Of a DNA stretch of 53,033 bases, positions 7,511 to 16,273 are shown one piece after another. How positions within the stretch are numbered: the stretch's first letter is position 1; each line of letters begins with the position of its first letter. A program made the position numbers and the translations under genes. The notes under the pieces were generated by a model, which saw only the letters and a list, made by a program, of their open reading frames with translations, did no database searches and was not told where the DNA came from. The stretch covers positions 1 to 53,033 of the forward strand of contig NZ_JAIULG010000017.1 of NCBI RefSeq assembly GCF_020169415.1. Reading direction: 5' to 3'. Source of the stretch: Tsukamurella sp. M9C (GTDB lineage Bacteria > Actinomycetota > Actinomycetes > Mycobacteriales > Mycobacteriaceae).

Positions 7511-8056
7511 TCAGTGCGACGCGGGGAGCGGGCCGGCGCCGACGCCGACGCTCACGCGATCGCCGTCCGATGCGTGGCGACGGTCCGCGATCGCGAGCGC
7601 GATGATCGCCGCGGGGACGAGGATGTCGACGATGAGGATGCCGCCGGTGTTGCCGGGCTGGTGGTCACCGTGCGCGAACCACTGGTCGAGATGCCCGAAC
7701 GCCGCGCCCCACAGGAAGATCGCGTAGCCGACGCCGTAGGCGAGCCGGAATCCCCGATGCCGGAAGACCAGGACGAAGGCCATCGCCGCGAAGCCCAGAT
7801 TGGTGAAGGCGATCTCGAATTGGAAGGGATTCCCGGCGGGGAATCCGATCTCGTTCGCCATCACGTCCGGAACGAGGAGGAAGAAGACGCCCACCCACGC
7901 CGCGCCCAGGCCGGCGGCGACGAGCATCGCCCGCTGCCAGATCTCGAGACGCTCGCCGGGCCGGCGGGAGGAGCGGACAGCGGCCCAGATCGCCGCGGCG
8001 ATCGGGAAGATCAGCGGGGTGGACGTGTGGATGAGGTACTGCGTCGATGCGTTCAT
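7511..8056 (-). CDS. Multi-pass membrane protein, DUF6790-like
   Basis: The 181-residue protein has about five hydrophobic segments: LIFPIAAAIWAAV, AMLVAAGLGAAWVGVFFLLV, IAFTNLGFAAMAFVLVF, LAYGVGYAIFLWGAAFGHL and GILIVDILVPAAIIALAIA. Conserved-looking polar motifs include GNPFQFEIAFTNLG and WGAAFGHLDQW. I associate this pattern with DUF6790 (moderate confidence); no function is known. The gene is divergent from marR across a 34-bp symmetric operator, so it is likely the regulator's target. ATG at 8056 is the first in-frame start after the promoter. Confidence 0.75.
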   Translation of the reverse strand: MNASTQYLIHTSTPLIFPIAAAIWAAVRSSRRPGERLEIWQRAMLVAAGLGAAWVGVFFLLVPDVMANEIGFPAGNPFQFEIAFTNLGFAAMAFVLVFRHRGFRLAYGVGYAIFLWGAAFGHLDQWFAHGDHQPGNTGGILIVDILVPAAIIALAIADRRHASDGDRVSVGVGAGPLPASH

Positions 8057-8061
8057 AACTC

Positions 8062-8095
8062 AGTCTTAACACGTTAATATTAACGGGTCAAGACT
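8062..8095. promoter_or_regulatory. Symmetric MarR-type operator and divergent promoter
   Basis: A perfect 14-bp palindrome, CGTTAATATTAACG (8072-8085), is nested in an exactly co-centred outer dyad, AGTCTT (8062-8067) and AAGACT (8090-8095). Because the core is symmetric, TAATAT -10 boxes occur on both strands (8075-8080 and 8082-8077). One element could therefore drive both the membrane-protein gene and marR, and a bound MarR dimer would block both. Confidence 0.65.
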
Positions 8096-8111
8096 CCTGT
8101 AGCCTGGAGAC

Positions 8112-8549
8112 ATGAACGATCCCGACGAGGGCCTGGGCGACGTGCTCAACCACATCACGATGCTGCTCGGTGTCGTGACGCGCGAGTACGGAGCCCCCGG
8201 CGCGCTGAGCTACAGCCGGATGCGGCTCCTGGGCACCCTCGAGGAGGTGCAGCCCGCGACGCAGCACGAGCTGGCGCAAGCGATGCTCGTCTCCGACGCG
8301 GCCGTCAGCCGCATGCTGACCGCGCTCGCGCCGGAGGGGCTGGTCACCGTCGAACCCGATCCCGAGCACGCCCGCCGGCGCCTGGTGCGCCTGACGGACA
8401 AGGGTGCGGAGCAGTTCCACGCGTCGAGCACCGACTACGCGGCCCAGCTCGAAAAGGCCCTCACCGCACAGGACTTCCCGTACGAGCGCTATCTCCGCGA
8501 CAGCATCGTGCTGCGCGACTTCCTCGCGACCGCTGCCGGCCGCGGCTGA
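8112..8549 (+). CDS. MarR-family transcriptional regulator
   Basis: The 145-residue winged-helix protein shows the MarR core: SYSRMRLLGTLEEV, then ATQHELAQAMLVSDAAVSRM (recognition helix). The wing follows, LVTVEPDPEHARRRLVRLT, then TDKGAEQFHA. MarR dimers bind short palindromes and are released by small phenolic or oxidising ligands. A GGAG ribosome site precedes the ATG. The gene is divergent from a membrane-protein gene, and the shared 8062-8095 operator suggests autoregulation. Confidence 0.9.
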   Translation: MNDPDEGLGDVLNHITMLLGVVTREYGAPGALSYSRMRLLGTLEEVQPATQHELAQAMLVSDAAVSRMLTALAPEGLVTVEPDPEHARRRLVRLTDKGAEQFHASSTDYAAQLEKALTAQDFPYERYLRDSIVLRDFLATAAGRG

Positions 8550-8561
8550 TCCGCGAGCGGA

Positions 8562-9563
8562 TCAGTTGCCGATGATCGCCTCGATCTCGCGCTCCTCGAC
8601 GTCGCTGACCGACGCGGGCGAGAACTTCGGGTCGCGCGTCTTGTCGACGAGCACCGCGCGGATCCCCTCGACGAAGTCGGGGCGGCGGACCAGGCGGGCG
8701 CCCACGACGGCCTCCTCGTCGAGGCACTGTGCCAGGGTCCGGTTGCGCGACTCCTGAATCAGGTCGAAGGTGACGAAGACCGAGGTGGGGCAGGCCGTGG
8801 AGAGCTGCTCGCGGGCAGTGTCGGCCCAGGCGCCGGACGTCGTGGCGAGGCCCGCGAGGATCTCGGTCACCGAGTCGCGACCGAAGACGTCGGCGATCTC
8901 GTCGAGCGGCAGGGTCGAGGCGGGGGCGGTGTCGCCGAAGCGCGCGAGGACACCGTCGAGCTCCTCCCCGGCGAGGAGGGCGGCCTTGACGTCGGGCATG
9001 GCCGACGAGGGCACGAAGTGCGTCGCGAGCCCGACGGCGAGCGCGTCGCCGGCGCCGATCCGGGCGGCGGTCATGCCCATGAGCTCGCCGAAGCCCTTCG
9101 GGAGGCGGCCGAGGATGTGCGTGGCGCCCACGTCGGGGAGGAAGCCGATCGCGACCTCGGGCATGGCGATGAGCGCCTTCTCCGAGACGACGCGGTGCGA
9201 GCCGTGGATCGAGACGCCCACGCCGCCGCCCATGTTCACGCCGTCGATGAGGGCGATCACGGGCTTGGGGAACTCCGCGAGGCGCAGGTTCATGTCGTAC
9301 TCGTCGCGGAAGAACGGGGTGAAGTCCTCCCCCGCCACCACCTGGTCGCGGATGGCGCGGATGTCTCCGCCGGCGCAGTAGGCCTTGGGCGAGGCGGAGG
9401 TGAGGAGCACGCGGGTCACGGCGTCGTCGGACTCCCAGGCCTGCAGCGCCGCGTCGATCGCGTGCACCATGTCCATGGTGAGCGCGTTGAGCGCCTTCGG
9501 ACGATTCAGCTCGATGTGGCCGGTGCCCCCGGCCACGGTGGTGACGATCTCGGCGTCGCTCAC
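8562..9563 (-). CDS. 3-hydroxyisobutyryl-CoA hydrolase (enoyl-CoA hydratase superfamily)
   Basis: The 333-residue crotonase-fold enzyme matches the HIBYL-CoA hydrolase (ECH_2) branch of valine catabolism. The N-terminus has GHIELNRPKALNALTMDMV and AYCAGGDIRAI (oxyanion hole). GVNMGGGVGVSIHGSHRVV, ALIAMPEVAIGFLPDVGATH supply the second oxyanion Gly and catalytic Glu/Asp. The long C-terminal part (FDLIQESRNRTLAQCLDEE, DFVEGIRAVLVDK) is typical of the hydrolase rather than simple hydratases. GTG at 9563 is chosen because GAGGAG sits just upstream and homology begins there; longer in-frame extension runs antisense to the ABC-F gene. Confidence 0.85.
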   Translation of the reverse strand: MSDAEIVTTVAGGTGHIELNRPKALNALTMDMVHAIDAALQAWESDDAVTRVLLTSASPKAYCAGGDIRAIRDQVVAGEDFTPFFRDEYDMNLRLAEFPKPVIALIDGVNMGGGVGVSIHGSHRVVSEKALIAMPEVAIGFLPDVGATHILGRLPKGFGELMGMTAARIGAGDALAVGLATHFVPSSAMPDVKAALLAGEELDGVLARFGDTAPASTLPLDEIADVFGRDSVTEILAGLATTSGAWADTAREQLSTACPTSVFVTFDLIQESRNRTLAQCLDEEAVVGARLVRRPDFVEGIRAVLVDKTRDPKFSPASVSDVEEREIEAIIGN

Positions 9564-9621
9564 AGCCCACTCCTCGCGATTAGTCGCATATCCAACTAAA
9601 TCAGTATGGCAGGTGCCCGCG

Positions 9622-9627
9622 TAACCT
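9622..9627 (+). promoter_or_regulatory. Candidate -10 box of the ABC-F gene
   Basis: TAACCT ends 9 nt before the ATG at 9637 and there is no Shine-Dalgarno, consistent with a leaderless or near-leaderless message. No confident -35 is visible. Confidence 0.3.
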
Positions 9628-9636
9628 GGACGCGCG

Positions 9637-11469
9637 ATGGCGAATCTTCTCGGCGCGGATGCGCTGCACCTCGAGTACCCGACCAAGACGGTCTTCGATT
9701 CGGTCTCCCTCGGCGTCAACGAGGGTGACCGGATCGGCATCGTCGGCCGCAACGGCGACGGCAAGTCCAGCCTGCTCGGCCTGCTGGCCGGCACCCGCGA
9801 GCCCGATTCCGGCCGCGTCACCCGACGCGGCGGCGTCCGGGTGGGCGTGCTCACCCAGACCGACCTCTTCGACGACGAGGACACCGTCGGCCACTCCGTG
9901 GTGGGCGACACCCCCGAGCACGTCTGGGCGGGCGATCCGAAGGTACGCGATATCCTCGCCGGCCTGCTCACGGACCTGCCGTGGGACGCGCGCCTCGGCG
10001 AGCTCTCCGGTGGGCAGCGTCGCCGGGTGCAACTGGCGCAGCTCCTCGCGGGCGAGCACGACGTGCTGATCCTCGACGAGCCGACGAACCACCTGGACGT
10101 CGAGGCGATCGAGTGGCTCGCCGGCCACCTCAAGACCCGCTGGCCCGCGAACCAGGGCGGCCTGCTCATGGTGACCCACGACCGGTGGATCCTCGACGAG
10201 GTCTGCACCGCGACGTGGGAGGTGCACGACCGCATCGTCGAGCCCTTCGAGGGCGGTTACGCCGCGTACATCCTGCAGCGCGTCGAGCGCGACCGGCAGG
10301 CGGCGTCGATCGAGCAGAAGCGGCAGAACCTCGCGCGCAAGGAGCTGGCCTGGCTGCGCCGCGGCGCCCCCGCCCGCACCAGCAAGCCCAAGTTCCGGAT
10401 CGACGCGGCGAACGCGCTCATCTCCGACGTCCCCGAGATCCGCGACAAGACCGAGCTGCAGTCGCTCGCGGTCTCGCGGCTCGGCAAGGACGTCGTCGAC
10501 ATCCTCGACGTCGGCGTGGCGTATGGCGACAAGCAGGTGCTCAGCGACGTCGAGTGGCGCGTCGCGCCCGGCGAGCGCACCGGCATCCTCGGCGTCAACG
10601 GGGCGGGCAAGTCGACGCTGCTCGGCCTCATCGACGGTGCCGTCCAGCCCACGACCGGCACCGTCAAGCGCGGCAAGACCGTCAAGGTGCAGACGCTGAC
10701 GCAGCGGCTCGACGAGCTCGAGCAGCACTGGGAGGATCCGGTCCGGGTGGTGCTGGCGAACCTCGCCACCAGCTTCACCGTGGGCAGCGGCTCCAAGGCG
10801 CAGGACCTGACCCCCTCGCAGCTGCTGGAGCGGCTGGGCTTCGCGAGCGCGCAGCTCTCGACGCCGGTCAAGGACCTCTCCGGCGGACAGAAGCGGCGCC
10901 TGCAGCTGCTGCTCATCCTGCTCGACTCGCCGAACGTGCTGATCCTCGACGAGCCGACCAACGACCTGGACACCGACATGCTGGCCGCGATGGAGGACCT
11001 CCTCGACTCGTGGCCGGGCACGCTCATCGTGGTCTCGCACGACCGCTACTTCCTCGAGCGCGTCACCGACCAGCAGTACGCGATCCTCGAGCGCCGCCTG
11101 CGGCACCTGCCCGGCGGCGTCGAGGAGTACCTCGCCCTGCGGCGCGCCCAGCACGGCGCGGGCTCCGGATCCGGTTCCGGTTCCGGCCGTGCGGGTTCGA
11201 CGGTGCCCGCCACCTCCGACTCCGGCGCCCCGGCCGAGTCCGGGCTCAGCGGCGCCGAGCTGCGGGCGGCGCAGAAGGAGGTCACGGCCGTCGAGCGCCG
11301 GATGACCAAGCTGACGGAGCAGGTCGAGAAGGCGAAGCTCGCGCTCGCCGAGCACGACCAGGGCGACTACGCGGGCCTCGCTGAGGAGATGAAGAAGATC
11401 TCCGCGCTGGAGGACGAGCTGGCGGAGCAGGAACTGCGGTGGCTCGAGCTGTCGGAGGCGCTCGAATAG
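9637..11469 (+). CDS. ABC-F family ATPase (Uup-like), cytosolic ribosome-associated type
   Basis: The 610-residue protein has two ABC domains and no membrane helices. The first has Walker A GIVGRNGDGKSS, signature LSGGQRRRV and Walker B LILDEPTNHLDVEAIEWL. The inter-domain linker (about 210-285) is basic and helical. The second has GILGVNGAGKSTLLG, LSGGQKRRLQ and LILDEPTNDLD. A Gly-Ser run GSGSGSGSGR then leads to a C-terminal coiled coil (about 545-610) as in Uup. ABC-F proteins act on ribosomes rather than in transport. The gene is found near ispE in related actinobacteria; here a copper module separates them. Confidence 0.9.
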   Translation: MANLLGADALHLEYPTKTVFDSVSLGVNEGDRIGIVGRNGDGKSSLLGLLAGTREPDSGRVTRRGGVRVGVLTQTDLFDDEDTVGHSVVGDTPEHVWAGDPKVRDILAGLLTDLPWDARLGELSGGQRRRVQLAQLLAGEHDVLILDEPTNHLDVEAIEWLAGHLKTRWPANQGGLLMVTHDRWILDEVCTATWEVHDRIVEPFEGGYAAYILQRVERDRQAASIEQKRQNLARKELAWLRRGAPARTSKPKFRIDAANALISDVPEIRDKTELQSLAVSRLGKDVVDILDVGVAYGDKQVLSDVEWRVAPGERTGILGVNGAGKSTLLGLIDGAVQPTTGTVKRGKTVKVQTLTQRLDELEQHWEDPVRVVLANLATSFTVGSGSKAQDLTPSQLLERLGFASAQLSTPVKDLSGGQKRRLQLLLILLDSPNVLILDEPTNDLDTDMLAAMEDLLDSWPGTLIVVSHDRYFLERVTDQQYAILERRLRHLPGGVEEYLALRRAQHGAGSGSGSGSGRAGSTVPATSDSGAPAESGLSGAELRAAQKEVTAVERRMTKLTEQVEKAKLALAEHDQGDYAGLAEEMKKISALEDELAEQELRWLELSEALE

Positions 11470-11480
11470 GCGATCCGCTC

Positions 11481-11548
11481 ACGAATTTCCACTCCTCGTG
11501 GCAGGCGCGACGCAGATGTCCGCGGCCGGCCGCTGAGTTGGAATTCGT
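11481..11548. repeat. Imperfect intergenic inverted repeat
   Basis: Fourteen-base arms at 11481-11494 (ACGAATTTCCACTC) and 11535-11548 match at 12 of 14 positions. Between them sits a perfect GC palindrome GCGGCCGGCCGC (11522-11533). It lies directly after the ABC-F stop codon and may help terminate transcription. Confidence 0.4.
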
Positions 11549-11563
11549 AGACGCGATCATGCC

Positions 11564-11610
11564 GAAGCGCCGGCCGAGGCGCGGTTGACCCGCGCGCCGA
11601 CCGGCGCTTC
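11564..11610. terminator. Bidirectional terminator-like hairpin between the ABC-F gene and the copper ATPase gene
   Basis: GAAGCGCCGG (11564-11573) pairs perfectly with CCGGCGCTTC (11601-11610), enclosing a GC-rich inner region. It separates the 3' ends of two convergent genes. There is no T-tract, as is common in this group. Confidence 0.55.
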
Positions 11611-11620
11611 CTCGCTCGGC

Positions 11621-11872
11621 TCAGGCGACGTTCGCCGCGTACTTCGCCGGGTCCGAGTCGAACTTCGGGGCGCACGAGGGGCAGCAGAAGAAGTACCGCT
11701 CGCCGTCGAAGTCGCGGAACAGTCCGCGCGCCTCGGCGGTGGACTTCACCACCGGGTTGCCGACCATGACGGGGCAGGTGGTGTTCTCGTCCGCCGCCTG
11801 CGCGGTGTTCGCGGGCGCGACGCTCAGCCGGATGTCCTCGGGCTGCGAGGAGTTCGTGCTGCAGCAGCTCAT
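11621..11872 (-). CDS. Possible internally initiated YHS-domain copper protein (in frame within the copper ATPase)
   Basis: An ATG at 11872, in frame with the ATPase, would make an 83-residue protein starting [16 protein letters not shown] with a YHS domain carrying CCPSC. GAGAGGA lies 10 nt upstream, slightly far for a ribosome site but usable. Free-standing YHS proteins of this length commonly follow copper ATPase genes in actinobacteria. Here no stop codon separates the two, so the domain is made as a fusion, as a separate product, or both. This is inference; only the open frame and ribosome site are seen. Confidence 0.35.
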   Translation of the reverse strand: MSCCSTNSSQPEDIRLSVAPANTAQAADENTTCPVMVGNPVVKSTAEARGLFRDFDGERYFFCCPSCAPKFDSDPAKYAANVA

Positions 11873-14194
11873 GTCGGTGGTGTCCTCTCGATCGGTGGAA
11901 GGGATCCGGTCTCCGGGGCGATCGGCCGGAGCCCGCCCCGCCGCGCTGCGGAATCCACGCAGGCGCAAGCTGTTCCCGACGACGAAGACGCTGGAGAAGG
12001 CCATCGCCGCGCCGGCGAGCATCGGATTGAGCATGCCGAGCGCCGCCACCGGGATCGCCGCGACGTTGTAGGCGAAGGCCCAGAACAGGTTCGTCTTGAT
12101 CGTCCGGAGGGTGGTGCGCGACAGGCGGATCGCGTCGACGGCGGCCCGCAGGTCCCCGCGGACCAGGGTGATGTCCGCCGCCTCGATCGCGACGTCGGTG
12201 CCCGTGCCCATCGCGAGTCCCAGGTCGGCGGCGGCGAGCGCGGGGGCGTCGTTGACCCCGTCGCCGACCATCGCCACGACGCGGCCCTCGGCCTGCAGGC
12301 GGGTCACCACGGCGACCTTGTCCTGCGGCATGACCTCGGCGATCACCTCGTCGATGCCGACCTCCGCCGCGATCTTCCGGGCGGCGGCCTCGTTGTCGCC
12401 GGTGAGCAGCACGGGCGTCAGACCCAGTGCCCGCAGCTCCCGGATCGCCTCCGCGCTGGTGGGCTTCACGACGTCGGAGACCACGAGGATCCCCCGCGCC
12501 GCGCCGTCCCAGCCGACCGCGACGACCGTCGCGCCCTGCGCCTCGGCGTCCGCCTTGGCTGCGACGAGCCCGTCGGACAGGTGCAGCGCCCAATCGGCGA
12601 GCAGCGACTCGCGACCCACGATCACGCCGTGGCCGTCGACGACACCCTGCACACCCTGTCCCTCGACGTTCGCGAAACCGTTGACGGAAGAAAGGATTCC
12701 GACCTTATCCGCCGCGCCCTTGGCGATCGCCTGGGCGATCGGGTGCTCGGAGGCGTCCTCGAGGGCGCCGGCGTAGCGCAGCACGTCGATCTGGTCGACG
12801 CCCTGCTCGGTGATCACGTCGACCAGGGTCATCCGGCCGGTGGTCACGGTGCCGGTCTTGTCGAGCACGACGGTGTCGACGCGGCGGGTCGATTCGAGGA
12901 CCTCGGGCCCCTTGATGAGGATGCCCAGCTGGGCGCCCCGGCCGGTGCCGACGAGCAGCGCCGTCGGCGTGGCGAGGCCCAGCGCGCAGGGGCAGGCGAT
13001 GACGAGGACGGCGACCGCGGCGGTGAACGCCGCCGAGACCGGGAAGCCCGCGCCGAGCCAGCCACCCAGGGCGACCGCGGCGATGGCGATGACGATCGGC
13101 ACGAAGACGCCGGAGATCCGGTCGGCGAGGCGTTGCACCTCGGCCTTGCCGGTCTGCGCCTCCTCCACGAGCCGCGCCATCTGCGCGAGCTGCGTGTCCG
13201 CGCCGACGCGGGTGGCGCGCACCACGAGTCGTCCGCCCGCGTTGACCGTGGCGCCGGTGATCGCGTCACCCGGTCCGACCTCGACGGGCACCGATTCGCC
13301 GGTGAGCATCGAGGCGTCGACCGCGGACGTCCCGGAGACGACCACGCCGTCGGTGGCGATCTTCTCGCCGGGCCGCACGATGAACTCGTCGTCCGCCCGC
13401 AGCTCGTCGACGCCGATCTTCACCTCGGCCCCGTCGCGCAGGACGGAGACCTCCTTGGCGCCGAGTTCGAGCAACGCGCGCAGCGCCGCCCCGGCCCGCC
13501 GCTTGGAGCGCTTCTCGAAGTAGCGCCCGGCGAGGATGAACATGGTGACGCCGGCGGCCACCTCGAGGTAGATGTTCGCGGCACCGTCGGACGGCGCGAG
13601 CGTGAGGGAGAACGGGTGCGTCATCCCCGGCTCCCCTGCGGTGCCGAGGAAGAGGGCGTACAGCGACCACAGGAACGCCGACAGTGTGCCCATGGAGATG
13701 AGCGTGTCCATCGTGGCCGTGCCGTGCTTGAAGTTCGCCCACGCCGCCTTGTGGAAGGGCCATGCGCCCCACAGGATCACGGGCGAGGCCAGCGCCAGCG
13801 AGGCCCACTGCCAGTAGGTGAACTGCCACGCAGGGATCATCGCCATGGCGATGACGGGCGCGCTGAGCACGACGGCGCCGATGAGCCGGGTGCGGAGCGA
13901 GGCCAGCTCGACGTCCGCGGGGGTGCTCTCCTCGCCGCCCGGCCCCGACGGTGCCGCCGCCCCGGACAGCGTGGCGCTGTAGCCGGTGCCGACGACCTCG
14001 TCGATGATGCGCTGCGGGTCGACGCCCTCGGGCGCGACGACCTTCGCCTTCTCGGTGGCGTAGTTGACGGTGGCGCTCACGCCGTCGATCTTGTTGAGGC
14101 GCCGCTCGATCCGATTGGCGCACGAGGCGCAGGTCATGCCACCGATGTCCAGCTCGATGTGCGCGCCGCCGGTGGTACTGCCGGGTGTGCTCAT
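11621..14194 (-). CDS. Copper-exporting P1B-1 ATPase with C-terminal YHS domain
   Basis: The 857-residue protein should pump Cu(I) out of the cytosol. It begins with a heavy-metal domain ([12 protein letters not shown], CxxC near residues 22-25). Eight predicted helices contain CPC ([17 protein letters not shown]), NLFWAFAYN and [12 protein letters not shown], the P1B-1 copper signature. The cytosolic core has DKTGTVTTG, an EHPIAQAI histidine-proline motif and [14 protein letters not shown] linker after about residue 760 leads to a YHS domain (TCPVMVGNP, then [12 protein letters not shown]), normally a separate small gene. A possible internal start, MSCCSTNSS, lies at 11872. GAGGAGG precedes the ATG. 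The neighbouring gene and CsoR-like sites support copper control. Confidence 0.92.
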   Translation of the reverse strand: MSTPGSTTGGAHIELDIGGMTCASCANRIERRLNKIDGVSATVNYATEKAKVVAPEGVDPQRIIDEVVGTGYSATLSGAAAPSGPGGEESTPADVELASLRTRLIGAVVLSAPVIAMAMIPAWQFTYWQWASLALASPVILWGAWPFHKAAWANFKHGTATMDTLISMGTLSAFLWSLYALFLGTAGEPGMTHPFSLTLAPSDGAANIYLEVAAGVTMFILAGRYFEKRSKRRAGAALRALLELGAKEVSVLRDGAEVKIGVDELRADDEFIVRPGEKIATDGVVVSGTSAVDASMLTGESVPVEVGPGDAITGATVNAGGRLVVRATRVGADTQLAQMARLVEEAQTGKAEVQRLADRISGVFVPIVIAIAAVALGGWLGAGFPVSAAFTAAVAVLVIACPCALGLATPTALLVGTGRGAQLGILIKGPEVLESTRRVDTVVLDKTGTVTTGRMTLVDVITEQGVDQIDVLRYAGALEDASEHPIAQAIAKGAADKVGILSSVNGFANVEGQGVQGVVDGHGVIVGRESLLADWALHLSDGLVAAKADAEAQGATVVAVGWDGAARGILVVSDVVKPTSAEAIRELRALGLTPVLLTGDNEAAARKIAAEVGIDEVIAEVMPQDKVAVVTRLQAEGRVVAMVGDGVNDAPALAAADLGLAMGTGTDVAIEAADITLVRGDLRAAVDAIRLSRTTLRTIKTNLFWAFAYNVAAIPVAALGMLNPMLAGAAMAFSSVFVVGNSLRLRGFRSAAGRAPADRPGDRIPSTDREDTTDMSCCSTNSSQPEDIRLSVAPANTAQAADENTTCPVMVGNPVVKSTAEARGLFRDFDGERYFFCCPSCAPKFDSDPAKYAANVA

Positions 14195-14220
14195 GGTCGA
14201 TTCCTCCTCTTCTGTGGTGG

Positions 14221-15210
14221 TCAGTGCCCGCCGTGGCCGTCGGCCGGAGCGGGGGCGGATGGGGTCGTGAGGTTCGGCGGCGCCGCGGACGCGGCCGCGT
14301 CGACGACGAAGCTCGCAGTGCGCACCACCCCGTCGACCTGGAAGTCCAGGTACAGCAGGTAGCGCCCCGCGGTGGGGGCCTGCGTCTGGAAGGCGATGGC
14401 GGGCCCGCCGGTGTCCCCCGGCTTCGGCTCGGCACCCTCGGGGTGCACGTGTAGGAAGGCGAGATCGCCCTGGCGGAGCGCGACGAGGTGGCCGAAGGCG
14501 CCGAGGTAGGGCTGCAGCGCGGTGACGGGCGCGCCGTCGCGGCTCACGCGCAGCGTGACGGGGCTCGAGGCACCGGCGACGAGGTCACCGTCGAGCTGGA
14601 CGGTGAAGCCGTCCACCTGAGCCGTGCGCGACCGGGCCGGGTCGGCGGGTGCGTAGCCGCCGGCGACCTCGACGGTGCGCGTGAGCGTGACGGCGGACCC
14701 GGTCGCGGGCGCGAGGTCGGCGTAGAGGCGGTAGGTGCCCGCCTCGGCCCAGCTCCACGGCAGCGACCAGACGCCGGTGGCGCGGTCGAGCGTGGGATGG
14801 ACGTGGCGGAACAGGCTGCCGTCGGCGCGGACCACGATGAGGTGCAGGTCCTTCTCGTGCGTGGTCGTGTACGCCGTCACGGGTGCGCCGGCGGCGTCCT
14901 CGATGCGGAAGCTCAGGGCGCCGGCCTCCCCGACCGCGCGCGGCGCGGCGACGGGGGCGAAGGTGAGCCCCTCGGCGCTGAGCGAGACGCCCTTGAGCGC
15001 GGTCGGCGCCGCGGGGGCGGCTGCGGCCGGGGCGGCGTGCCCGCCGTGGCCCTGGTCCGCCTGCGCGTTCCACTGGGCGACGGTGCCGTCCGGCACCACC
15101 GCGCCGGCGATGCCGTAGGCGCCGCCGAAGGCGATCACGAGGCCGGCGCCGTAGACCGCCAGCTTGGCCGCCGGATTCATCGAGCGCCGCGTCGTCTCCC
15201 GGCCGTCCAT
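14221..15210 (-). CDS. Membrane-anchored His-rich protein of the copper module
   Basis: The 329-residue protein has one N-terminal membrane anchor ([20 protein letters not shown], about 17-37) and an extracytoplasmic part built mainly of beta strands. It is marked by histidines: GHGGHAAP after the anchor, [30 protein letters not shown] and a C-terminal DGHGGH. These look like metal ligands. The protein lies 26 bp upstream of the copper ATPase gene on the same strand and behind two CsoR-like operators, so periplasmic copper binding or hand-off is a reasonable inference. The family has no assigned reaction. A second in-frame ATG (MNPAAKL) would shorten it by ten residues. Confidence 0.75.
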   Translation of the reverse strand: MDGRETTRRSMNPAAKLAVYGAGLVIAFGGAYGIAGAVVPDGTVAQWNAQADQGHGGHAAPAAAAPAAPTALKGVSLSAEGLTFAPVAAPRAVGEAGALSFRIEDAAGAPVTAYTTTHEKDLHLIVVRADGSLFRHVHPTLDRATGVWSLPWSWAEAGTYRLYADLAPATGSAVTLTRTVEVAGGYAPADPARSRTAQVDGFTVQLDGDLVAGASSPVTLRVSRDGAPVTALQPYLGAFGHLVALRQGDLAFLHVHPEGAEPKPGDTGGPAIAFQTQAPTAGRYLLYLDFQVDGVVRTASFVVDAAASAAPPNLTTPSAPAPADGHGGH

Positions 15211-15230
15211 GGTTCCTCCTCGATCAGGGG

Positions 15231-15276
15231 TACCCCCAGTGGGTATCTGATTCGAACCTATACCCCTAGGGGGTAT
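15231..15276 (-). promoter_or_regulatory. Two CsoR-like copper operators
   Basis: TACCCCCAGTGGGTA (15231-15245) and ATACCCCTAGGGGGTAT (15260-15276) are both G/C-tract dyads with TACCC...GGGTA arms, the form of CsoR/RcnR-family operators. They lie 21 and 50 bp upstream of the His-rich protein gene and would control it together with the copper ATPase. No csoR gene is in the window. Confidence 0.55.
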
Positions 15277-15348
15277 GGCGCAAGGAGTTGTCCGCCATTC
15301 ATCCGAGAGGGTGGGGTGAGGCGCGCGGCGGCGCGAGGGGGCGTGCGC

Positions 15349-16263
15349 CTACGGCACGACGGTGGCGCCCGGCACCGGGCCCGAGGCGACGCGCACCGTC
15401 CGGCAGACACCGGCGCCCGCGAGCTCGGTGCCCACGTCGACGGCGTCGTCGGCGCTCGCGCAGAGGAACGCACAGGTGGGGCCGCTGCCGGAGACGATGC
15501 CGGCGAGCGCGCCCGCCTCGATGCCGGCGCGCAGCGTGCGCCGTAGTCCCGGCTGCAACGAGAGCGCGGCCGCCTGCAGATCGTTGGTGAGCAGCGGCGC
15601 CAGGCGGTGCGGATCGCCGGATGCCACGGCGGCGAGCAGCGCGTCGGGACTGCCTGCGCGCGGCGGATCGCCGGCCTCGCGCAGCCGGTCGAGCTCGCGG
15701 TACACGGCGGGGGTACTCAGGCCCTCGCGGGCCAGCGCGAGCGTCCAGTGGAATTCGCCGCGAGCCAGCGCGGGGATCAGCCGCTCGCCGCGGCCGGTGC
15801 CGAGCGCGGTGTGACCGTGCAGCGAGAAGGGCACGTCGGAGCCGAGCGTCGCGGCCACCTCGTCGAGGTCGTCGCGGCCGATCTCGAGGCCCCAGAGGGT
15901 GGCGGCGCCGAGCAGCGCGGCGGCCGCGTCCGCGGATCCGCCGGCCATCCCGCCCGCCACGGGGATGCCTTTGGCGATGTCGATGCGCATGTTCGGGTCC
16001 CGGCCGTACCGCTCCGCGAGCGCGACGACGGCGCGCGCCGCCAGGTTGGTGGGGTCGGTCGGCACGTCGCGGACGCCCTCGCCGGTCACATGCAGGGTCA
16101 GCGCGTCGGACGGGGTGAGGGTCACGTCGTCGTGCAGGGAGAGCGCCTGGAAGACGGTGACCAGCTCGTGGAAGCCGTCGGGCCGCACGTCGCCCACCCC
16201 GAGGTGGAGGTTCACCTTGGCGGGCGCCCGCACGGTCAGGGGGGTCGGTACCACGGAAAGCAC
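15349..16263 (-). CDS. ispE: 4-diphosphocytidyl-2-C-methyl-D-erythritol kinase
   Basis: The 304-residue GHMP kinase phosphorylates CDP-methylerythritol in the MEP isoprenoid pathway. Signatures are [20 protein letters not shown] at the N-terminus, the ATP-binding loop [20 protein letters not shown], and a C-terminal [13 protein letters not shown] at 16263 (VLSVVPTPL) is taken because ksgA ends 10 bp upstream; a GTG nine bases later is an alternative. It is the last gene of a tatD-rpfB-ksgA-ispE series on one strand, an arrangement conserved in mycobacteria. Confidence 0.94.
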   Translation of the reverse strand: MLSVVPTPLTVRAPAKVNLHLGVGDVRPDGFHELVTVFQALSLHDDVTLTPSDALTLHVTGEGVRDVPTDPTNLAARAVVALAERYGRDPNMRIDIAKGIPVAGGMAGGSADAAAALLGAATLWGLEIGRDDLDEVAATLGSDVPFSLHGHTALGTGRGERLIPALARGEFHWTLALAREGLSTPAVYRELDRLREAGDPPRAGSPDALLAAVASGDPHRLAPLLTNDLQAAALSLQPGLRRTLRAGIEAGALAGIVSGSGPTCAFLCASADDAVDVGTELAGAGVCRTVRVASGPVPGATVVP

Positions 16264-16273
16264 GCGGTCCAGA

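Noticed and set aside
11585..14362. 925-codon open frame on the plus strand opposite the copper ATPase
   Set aside because: Antisense to a gene with intact P-type ATPase motifs; its translation shows only His/Arg/Gly/Asp-rich sequence.
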